A model generated the notes under the pieces. That model worked only from the letters and a program-made list of their open reading frames with translations. It was not told the origin of the DNA and searched no databases. From Nitrospina sp. (GTDB lineage Bacteria > Nitrospinota > Nitrospinia > Nitrospinales > VA-1), in assembly GCA_018697205.1 (NCBI GenBank), contig JABHTG010000082.1, positions 1 to 39,372 on the forward strand: a stretch of 39,372 bases of DNA, given 5' to 3'. The translations under genes and the position numbers were made by a program. Each line of letters begins with the position of its first letter. The stretch's first letter is position 1. This document shows, piece after piece, positions 33,901 through 39,372 of this stretch.

Positions 33901-34213
33901 ATATAAGAAATCATTAAGTTACTCTAATAAAGTTTTGATAAAAGAGCCTCTTAATAAGCAAGCATTAAAAAATATTGTTTTTGGATCTCGAGGAAGAGGG
34001 GAATTTGGGAATGTCTTGGAATATGGTAACCGCTATGCCATGGTTGATCCAGATGATATCAACCTCCAATTTATTATTGGGGAGACTTTCGCCAAAACTC
34101 TGCGATGTCAAAAAGCAATTCCGTATTTGCAGCAAGTAATAAAAAAGGATGATACTTATCGTAATGCTGAATACCTTCTAAACGAGTGTTTGCCTTATCA
34201 AACGACAGGCTAG
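30965..34213 (+). CDS. Fusion of MFS-like membrane domain, spermidine synthase-like methyltransferase fold and TPR repeats
   Basis: A 1082-residue three-part protein. Residues 1-470 hold two related membrane halves; both begin with the same pattern (SGITALIYEVVWTRML at the start, CGFTALAYEILWTRLL near 255), with about 14 hydrophobic segments in total. Residues about 545-790 form a spermidine synthase-type Rossmann domain with VLVVCFGTGQTTGAA, VDSVDLSESVV and ITSEPPPPRTAF. Residues from about 865 on are TPR repeats (NLEALLNLGHALYQIGEYEK and similar). Fused MFS/SpeE proteins are common in deltaproteobacteria and planctomycetes; whether they make polyamines is not known, and the acidic DxxD-type substrate pocket is not clearly present. 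ATG 30965 is preferred over TTG 30953. It is divergent from the PCP_red operon. Confidence 0.85.
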   Translation: MKRSPIVYFLFLFSGITALIYEVVWTRMLTLAFGHTVFSVSIVLASFMAGLGLGSYFFGHAINHMGGKKIQLDDSNLSGDFSEDLETPSTLLIYGWIEIALFLLCLIVSLILFKFSVIYSWFSFFIPESTVVQNIFKSFLAFILMVVPASLMGATLPIITKYYITDNIRLNSRLGLLYGINTIGAAVGCLLAGFFLIANFGVLQTVLTASLLNLFIGISAIRIYQESLENSQIFRFPRFTMSKISWKGDQWLWVFVSFICGFTALAYEILWTRLLVFSTSSTVYSFSMMLGVFLIGIALGSFLVAAVLRSNLDLRTVLIVLQVSIGFYVIGSLYNMELLLSAPWNGYNLQKPAFVFWQYFLDSSALMLFPTIALGMSFPVLIKIISKGYENIGKGTGQIYGGNTLGAILGSLFAGFLFLPKLGTQQSLLLIATLNLLMGMYLFRSGNYLTKTSRKTITVALAGVILIVNMGLPSGLLDQFFMRDGAGKKDIRKLLFFEEGLTDTVAAFEDNYGILDPDAKRLVTNGVSMSAVNLIASRYMKLLAHIPIMLVENPEKVLVVCFGTGQTTGAATLHPRVKSVDSVDLSESVVKAGNVFSSHNYNVLKNEKVNIILQDGRNHLLTTQKMYDVITSEPPPPRTAFTVNLYTKEYYEIARKHLNSGGIMAQWIPLHSQGKEEVLMHFKTFLSVFPHAIAWMPVANEIIIIGSDRPIDIDFKKLKGRFLDPAVSLFMQEIEVPGAFSLLSNIWFLEDRLNDLAKNQKEITDNRPFIEFYLDLGNVIGVYGREDFLFSRTPFKKIVNRISNITYDEEKKLESFYDGMDLYQRGITYNNRELLLESLFKLEGSDLVRYHLQANSRQVSSLVEEVKSNPSNLEALLNLGHALYQIGEYEKSLGILKIILTKDESHSYANLYAGYNLMELERRKEAKVFFKAAIKNNRAQFTSILQEIALIDLHSKLDSDPENLGLLNSVAAFYNIKKEYKKSLSYSNKVLIKEPLNKQALKNIVFGSRGRGEFGNVLEYGNRYAMVDPDDINLQFIIGETFAKTLRCQKAIPYLQQVIKKDDTYRNAEYLLNECLPYQTTG

Positions 34214-34289
34214 TAGAAGGTTAAAATCATAGGGGGTAATTAGTCGAATTTTCTTCTAAAAAAGGTGTTTAACTAGGGTTCAAAAATTT

Positions 34290-35522
34290 TTAATTGAAAA
34301 TTAACTTCCAAACTTTTAAGGCTTTGAGTGTTGACTTTATGTAGAACAATAGTTTGGTTTTTAAGTATTTCGATTTGCTGAATAACTTTTTATGAGTTTG
34401 CATTAATAGCACAGGTATATTTAAATTCTCCGGGCATCGTGGAAGGCAATCCCCGCACTCTGTGCAATTAAATGAAAAGGTTCCGGGAAACCAATGTCCT
34501 TGTCCTTCAAACATATTATAGCGGAAACGGCCATAGTCTTGCATATCGTAACCTTCTATAAGATTTCTAAACCTTAGTACTTCCGGTATGTTTATATTCT
34601 CAGGACAAGGTAGGCATTCATTGCATAGAGTGCATAATCCCGATATTTTTGCTAAAGGAGCATCCATTTCAGATTTGGTTCTCAAAAGTTCATCATTTAA
34701 ATAGTTTTCTTTATTAAGAATGGCGAGGTTTTGAGTGAAATGCTTTGGTTCGTGCATGCCCATACTTAGAGTAGTGATTTGAGGGTGAGATAAACAGAAT
34801 CGCCCATTAAATACAATAGGTGTAATTGGCTTGCAGAGACTTTGTACTTTTGTTGAGGGCTTAAATAACATTCCACCTTTCTCGTTGGGTGAAATTATAA
34901 AAACACCCATATCCATTTTTTTTGCCAATTGTATGGCTGGAAGATTGTGTTGAAAAAAGTAATAGTAGTGGAGGTTAATAAAACTAAATAAATTAGTTTT
35001 CATGGCTTCAAGTATTGTGTCAAGTGGGGCATGAGTTGAAAATCCAACATGGCGAATCAAGCCCTCATCTTTTAATTTGTGTAATACTTCTACCGGTCCA
35101 CCCCTCTTCACAGCAAGTTTTAAGAGCTCTTTGTTATTGATACCATGCCAGCCATAAAAGTCGATATAGTCCAGCTTAAGAGCTTTAAGTTGTTCTTCTA
35201 TAAGCTTGCGAGTTTCATCTCCAGACATCGGTGCTCCCTTTGTCATTAATTTAAATTTGTTTCTAGGAGCACCTAGTTCTTGTAAGGCAAAACCGAATAA
35301 ATTCTCACTTTTTATATATCCGTGGGCAGTTTCAATATGATTGATTCCTAACTCTAACGCCATCCGTGTTGTAGAGATACAGTTTTCAATAGAACTTTTG
35401 GGCAGAAAGTCTCTAGGAGGATTCCACCCTTGCTTGAACCTCATGCCTCCAAGAGTAATGACAGAAATCATTTCCTCAGTTTTCCCAAATCGCCTATATT
35501 CCATTGTAGAATTATAGCTCAT
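34290..35522 (-). CDS. Aldo/keto reductase with C-terminal 2[4Fe-4S] ferredoxin domain
   Basis: A 410-residue protein of the COG1453 type. Residues 8-280 are an aldo/keto reductase barrel (RRFGKTEEMISVITLGGMRF, catalytic Tyr69 in HIETAHGY, Lys in LMTKGAP, His in VGFSTHAP). The usual active-site Asp before Thr-Ala is Glu64 here. The C-terminal part has two ferredoxin-type cysteine sets, CX2CX2CX2C at 297-306 and CX2CX2CX3C at 353-363, each followed by proline. Two 4Fe-4S clusters and electron exchange with the reductase site are inferred; the substrate is unknown. A basic hydrophobic tail (about 375-410) may touch the membrane. In-frame Met7 (35504) is an alternative start. The convergent gap 34214-34289 shows no good terminator. 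Confidence 0.88.
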   Translation of the reverse strand: MSYNSTMEYRRFGKTEEMISVITLGGMRFKQGWNPPRDFLPKSSIENCISTTRMALELGINHIETAHGYIKSENLFGFALQELGAPRNKFKLMTKGAPMSGDETRKLIEEQLKALKLDYIDFYGWHGINNKELLKLAVKRGGPVEVLHKLKDEGLIRHVGFSTHAPLDTILEAMKTNLFSFINLHYYYFFQHNLPAIQLAKKMDMGVFIISPNEKGGMLFKPSTKVQSLCKPITPIVFNGRFCLSHPQITTLSMGMHEPKHFTQNLAILNKENYLNDELLRTKSEMDAPLAKISGLCTLCNECLPCPENINIPEVLRFRNLIEGYDMQDYGRFRYNMFEGQGHWFPGTFSFNCTECGDCLPRCPENLNIPVLLMQTHKKLFSKSKYLKTKLLFYIKSTLKALKVWKLIFN

Positions 35523-35569
35523 GATATTATTGAAGATGCAACATTAAAAAATTAATACGACTCTTGATG

Positions 35570-35597
35570 TTGACAACTATAAATTAACGCATATTTT
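35570..35597 (+). promoter_or_regulatory. Candidate promoter in the gap before the YhaO-like gene
   Basis: A perfect TTGACA at 35570-35575, 16 bp spacer, then TATTTT (35592-35597). It lies about 130 bp before ATG 35730. A TATAAT at 35665-35670 is closer but lacks a -35 box. The rest of the 207-bp gap (35523-35729) is AT-rich with poly-A and poly-T runs. Confidence 0.3.
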
Positions 35598-35729
35598 TTA
35601 CTAAGAGCAAGGCATTTAGATTACTGTTCCCTTAATATCTAAGGAAAAAAAAATTGGCCTCGTATATAATAAGTTACTAACTGTATTATGTTTTTTTGAT
35701 AATTTTATAATTTTTTTTTCATAATTACG

Positions 35730-36977
35730 ATGGTATTTAAATTCATTCACTGCTCAGATTTACATATTGATAGCCCTTTCAAAGGGTTTTCTTCTATGGG
35801 ACATCCACTAGCTGAGGTTCTTCGCAAATCAACTTACCAAGCATTTCAAAATATTGTTGAACTTGCGCTTAAAGAAAAAGTAGAAGCTGTTTTGATTGCT
35901 GGTGATATATACGATGGATCGGATAAAAGCTTAGAGGCACAACTTAAATTTCGCCGTGGATTGCAGGAACTTTCTGACGCAGGAATTGATACTTTCATAG
36001 TTAATGGTAACCATGATCCTCTTGATAGTTGGTCAGCCTCCTTAGATTGGCCTGAACGGGTCCACATGTTTTCTGGTGCACAAGTGGAGTGCATCCCGGT
36101 TAAAAGAAATGGGATAGTAAAGGCGCATATTCATGGAATAAGTTATCCAAAACGCGACGTGAGGGAAAACTTGGCTCAAAAATTTTCTAGGGGTAATGCC
36201 GAAGGTTTTGCCATTGGTTTGCTTCATTGTAATGTGGGGCATCAATCAGGTCATGATAATTATGCTCCTTGCTCTATGGACGATCTGATCTCTAGTGGAA
36301 TGGATTATTGGGCTTTGGGCCATATTCATCGTTTCCAAGTATTGCGCAAAAGTAGTCCCGCTATAGTTTATTCTGGAAATAGTCAGGCCAGACATATGAG
36401 AGAAGCCGGTGAAAAGGGTTGTTGCCTAGTTACTTTAAATGAAAGTGCAACCCCATTAGTTGAATTTATACCTAATGATGCAGTTAGATACATTCAAGAG
36501 GAAGTAGACCTTGTGGGAGTGATTTCATTAGAAGAAGTCATACATGCCGTGCGTTTAAAATGTGAATCCCTTGCAGATAAGAATAAGGAAAGAGATATTT
36601 TTCTTGATTTGTTATTAAATGGCAGGACGCAAGTTCATTTTGAGTTACAAAGAGAGGACTCAATAAAAGAACTGCAAGCCGAAATTAGAACTTATTTTCA
36701 GGGAAGAACTCCTTCTATCTGGTTAAATCTGAAAGTAAACACAGCTGGTATATACGATATCGATTCTCTGAGAGAAGGTAAGGATTTTGTTGCTGATCTT
36801 ATTAGTCTCTTTGAATTAGAGGAAAAGGGAGAATCTTTTTCAGACTTGAAGGAGGCGCTTAAGCCATTATTTGAAACTTGGCAAGGCAAAAAACATTTGA
36901 ATAGCTTATCCGATAAAGAAATGAGAGATATTTTAATTCAAGCAAAAGCATTGTGCTTAGACAATTTATTGAAATGA
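35730..36977 (+). CDS. DNA repair exonuclease, SbcD/Mre11-type metallophosphoesterase (YhaO-like)
   Basis: A 415-residue calcineurin-like phosphoesterase. Metal-site motifs in order are IHCSDLHID (Asp10, His12), IAGDIYDGSD, NGNHDPLD, a histidine in LLHCNVG and the closing GHIHRF. The C-terminal ~180 residues are helical and probably bind the partner ATPase, as in SbcD/YhaO proteins. It pairs with the downstream YhaN-like SMC-type ATPase, the usual gene order for this nuclease complex, so double-strand-end processing is the likely role. Start ATG 35730 fits the family N-terminus exactly but has no good ribosome site. The gap to the next gene is 51 bp. Confidence 0.88.
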   Translation: MVFKFIHCSDLHIDSPFKGFSSMGHPLAEVLRKSTYQAFQNIVELALKEKVEAVLIAGDIYDGSDKSLEAQLKFRRGLQELSDAGIDTFIVNGNHDPLDSWSASLDWPERVHMFSGAQVECIPVKRNGIVKAHIHGISYPKRDVRENLAQKFSRGNAEGFAIGLLHCNVGHQSGHDNYAPCSMDDLISSGMDYWALGHIHRFQVLRKSSPAIVYSGNSQARHMREAGEKGCCLVTLNESATPLVEFIPNDAVRYIQEEVDLVGVISLEEVIHAVRLKCESLADKNKERDIFLDLLLNGRTQVHFELQREDSIKELQAEIRTYFQGRTPSIWLNLKVNTAGIYDIDSLREGKDFVADLISLFELEEKGESFSDLKEALKPLFETWQGKKHLNSLSDKEMRDILIQAKALCLDNLLK

Positions 36978-37028
36978 AATTAACCCTGAAATAATACTTT
37001 TGTCAATTTTTTACTCGTTGGAGAATAG

Positions 37029-39372
37029 ATGGAAATTAGAGAATTACAAATTGATGGTTTTGGAATTTTTTCTACTAAAAAAGTGACAGGTATATCCTCG
37101 GGCCTTAATATTATTTATGGCCCTAATGAATTTGGCAAGACTACTTTGCTTGAGTTTATAAGGTGTATGTTATTTGGTTTTCCCAAAAAGAGCCAAAAAG
37201 TCAATCAGTATGAGCCAATTAATGGTGGTCGCTTGGGAGGGGTTTTGAAATGTGTTTTAGCTTCAGGACAGATGATTTCTGTTGATCGACAAGCGGAAAA
37301 AAAAGATGGACCTATAATTCGCACGGAATCCACAGAGAATCAGGGGCAATCATACTTGGATTCTCTTCTAGGATATGCAACGAAAGAGGTTTTTAAGAAT
37401 CTTTATGGATTTACTATCGATGAATTGCATGACATACAAAGCTTGCGAGGTGAAGAAATTAAGAGCCGTATTTATGGAGTGGGGATGGGTTTAGGGGAGG
37501 TATCTTTGGGGAAAATCGAGCAAGACTTAGATAAAGCTTGTGCTGGAATATTTCGTCCAAGAGGTCAGTCTCGAATAGGTATGATTCTTAGTGAAGTAAA
37601 CGAAATAGAAAAAGAAGTTATGCAGGCTCAAGAAAACCTCGGCAAGTTTAACGTTTTAACTAACGCGTTATCCGAGATGAATTGTGAAAAATCTTCTAAG
37701 ATTAAAGCAATAGATAATCTGGAGTTAACAAAAAAACTTCTTGAAACTCGTCAGGAGCTATTTCCAGTTGTTGTGGAAATATTAACCGCCATGGAAGAAG
37801 TTGAGCAAATGGAAGATATTTTAAATTTTCCTGAAAATGGAATGCGTAGATTATCTTCGATTCAATTGGACAGTCATAACTTGCTTGAACAAGTTAAAGA
37901 GGAGAAGCAAGCTTACGATGAATTAAAAATAAAATTGAATAATATTGTAGTGAATGATGATTTGTTAGCAAGGGAAGGAGATGTCTTGTTTCTTCAACAA
38001 TCCCTTAATGAGGTACAGTCAGCTATTAAAGAGGAGTTGAAAGTAAAAAATGAAAGAGGACATGTCAGTGCTCAGATAATAGTTGATCTTAGTGCTATGG
38101 GGCAAGATTGGACAGAAGAGCGAATCAGTGAATTTGAATTGTCCGAGTTAGAAAAAAAAGAAATCCAAGGGTTTTATAATAGACTATCTGAATGTAGGCA
38201 AAATGAAACTAGCGCTAAAGATAAACTAAACTTATATCGAGAGCAGAAAGAAGCCAATAAACCAGAGCCAAAACCCGTTCTTTCGTTATGGAAGCGTGCC
38301 TTGCCAAACGGTTTAATTGGAGTTGGTTTGACTGGAATAGCAGTAGGAGGTATTTCCCTCGATTATGTTTATCTTGTTCTAGGGATAGCTATGGTGAGTT
38401 TGGGTGCGTTGCTTCGCAACAAAATGTTAGTTGAAAAAAAAATATTTGAAGAGTCTGAAGATACTTTAGAAATTTCGCTAGTGAAATTGCTAACGAACGC
38501 TACGGAAGAAAGAGAGAAATCTTTTAGTGGATGGTTTTTATGGCTAAGTGAAAGAGGTCTTGATCAGCAGTTAAGTCCACTGGCTGCAGAGAAATTAGGC
38601 GATAAGGCCTCTGGTATTAAGATTAGAATGGTGCATAGAGAGGGGATTGATGAACGTCTTAGTGAAATGTCTCAAACAATAGAAAAAGTATCACAACGGG
38701 TAGAAAAAATAGCCCCTTTTTTAAAAAACTACATTATGGATAATGATACTTCAATGAATATACAGCTGATTTGCCGGCATTTTGATGAGGCTCGTATTTT
38801 AAGTGTAGAAAGGGATAATTTAGAGGCTCAAGGTCGTGGATTGTTGGAAAAAATAAAAGTACTAGAAAATAAAATAGAGGAGAAAAATGGTGAACTTTCT
38901 GACTTTTTAAAATCGGTCGATACTGTCGATGCAGATAGCTTTATTGAAAAAAATAAAATCTTTGAGAGAAAAAAATATTTAGATCGAGTTATTGCTGACA
39001 AAAAAGGGTACATTCAGTCGCGAGTTGGGCTAGGAGATTCGTATGACGAATTTATAGAATCTATAAAATCAAGCAGTCCGGAAGAAAACCACCAAAAAAT
39101 AAAAAGTGTTTTAAAACAATTGAGTGAGTTGAACGCTGAAAAGGATAAACTATTTCAAGTTATAGGGGAAAATAGAATTCGGATTGACTATCTGGTAAAC
39201 AATGAAGACATGTCAAAGCAACAGGCTCAGTTAGAGATCGGTCGACAGAAAATCAAAGAGTCCAGTAGAGAATGGGCTATTAATAAAATTGCCCTTTATA
39301 TGCTAGATAAGACAAGAAAAAAATATGAAAGGGAACGGCAACCTGCGGTGATAAAAGCGGCTGAAGAGATAT
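37029..39372 (+). CDS. YhaN-like SMC-type ATPase (3' end cut off by the window)
   Basis: An open frame runs from ATG 37029 to the window end (781 codons). GGAG lies 8 nt upstream of the ATG. The N-terminus MEIRELQIDGFGIF and Walker A GPNEFGKTT (residues 31-39) are typical of the SbcC/YhaN/RecF-like AAA group. FKNLYGFTIDELHDI is the conserved follow-on stretch. Most of the rest is coiled coil, broken by a hydrophobic hairpin at about residues 428-465 (GLIGVGLTGIAVGG, then YVYLVLGIAMVSLGALL), as in membrane-linked YhaN proteins. The visible part stops near YERERQPAVIKAAEEI, just before the second ATPase half with the signature and Walker B motifs. It forms an operon with the YhaO-like nuclease. 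Confidence 0.88.
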   Translation, partial: MEIRELQIDGFGIFSTKKVTGISSGLNIIYGPNEFGKTTLLEFIRCMLFGFPKKSQKVNQYEPINGGRLGGVLKCVLASGQMISVDRQAEKKDGPIIRTESTENQGQSYLDSLLGYATKEVFKNLYGFTIDELHDIQSLRGEEIKSRIYGVGMGLGEVSLGKIEQDLDKACAGIFRPRGQSRIGMILSEVNEIEKEVMQAQENLGKFNVLTNALSEMNCEKSSKIKAIDNLELTKKLLETRQELFPVVVEILTAMEEVEQMEDILNFPENGMRRLSSIQLDSHNLLEQVKEEKQAYDELKIKLNNIVVNDDLLAREGDVLFLQQSLNEVQSAIKEELKVKNERGHVSAQIIVDLSAMGQDWTEERISEFELSELEKKEIQGFYNRLSECRQNETSAKDKLNLYREQKEANKPEPKPVLSLWKRALPNGLIGVGLTGIAVGGISLDYVYLVLGIAMVSLGALLRNKMLVEKKIFEESEDTLEISLVKLLTNATEEREKSFSGWFLWLSERGLDQQLSPLAAEKLGDKASGIKIRMVHREGIDERLSEMSQTIEKVSQRVEKIAPFLKNYIMDNDTSMNIQLICRHFDEARILSVERDNLEAQGRGLLEKIKVLENKIEEKNGELSDFLKSVDTVDADSFIEKNKIFERKKYLDRVIADKKGYIQSRVGLGDSYDEFIESIKSSSPEENHQKIKSVLKQLSELNAEKDKLFQVIGENRIRIDYLVNNEDMSKQQAQLEIGRQKIKESSREWAINKIALYMLDKTRKKYERERQPAVIKAAEEI

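Overview
The window is AT-rich bacterial chromosome, densely packed with mostly housekeeping genes. No gene-free stretch exceeds 300 bp; the longest gaps are 22165-22438, 13762-14007 and 11495-11736. Two secreted proteins carry lipobox signal peptides, there is a BamE-like lipoprotein, and a peptidoglycan-recycling ligase (Mpl) sits near a penicillin-binding protein 4. Together these point to a diderm (Gram-negative) organism. A protein with three PCP_red domains, a UPF0182 protein, a receiver protein with a deltaproteobacterial-style tail helix and an MFS/spermidine-synthase/TPR fusion fit Nitrospinota or a neighbouring deltaproteobacterial-grade lineage. That placement is inference and I hold it at only moderate-to-low confidence. 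I saw no tRNA, rRNA, insertion sequence, CRISPR array or prophage gene.

Layout. 1-3327 (+): purine biosynthesis, purL (5' end cut off) overlapping purF. 3391-8974 (-): a UPF0182 membrane protein behind a thioredoxin-fold protein, then a radical SAM/SPASM protein and a cysteine-bearing TIM-barrel-like protein that looks like a radical SAM enzyme with a broken cluster motif. 9001-11494 (-): mpl, a HAD phosphatase and a small BamE-like lipoprotein. 11737-15501: a metallo-beta-lactamase-fold lipoprotein (+) overlapping tail to tail with a PfkB sugar/nucleoside kinase (-), then dacB (+). 15535-20894 (-): valS, pepF and an unknown protein with a disordered basic half. 21070-24460: a receiver-domain protein (-) divergent from a membrane-anchored, inactive-looking PHP protein with an SH3 tail (+). 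24493-28969 (-): two peptide-type ABC permeases, an ABC-F ATPase and a small membrane-anchored methyltransferase. 29037-30821: Nif3-like protein (+) convergent with the triple PCP_red protein and a previously unlisted 40-residue membrane protein (-). 30965-39372: the MFS/spermidine synthase/TPR fusion (+), an Fe-S aldo/keto reductase (-), and a YhaO/YhaN-type nuclease-ATPase pair (+), the second cut off by the window end.

How the genes relate. Clear functional units are purL-purF, the YhaO-YhaN pair, the two permeases and the UPF0182/thioredoxin-fold pair. Mpl and DacB both act on peptidoglycan peptides but are not in one operon. The least explained parts are the radical SAM pair (6826-8974), the PCP_red/microprotein pair (29848-30821), the inactive PHP protein (22439-24460) and the disordered protein at 15535-16365.
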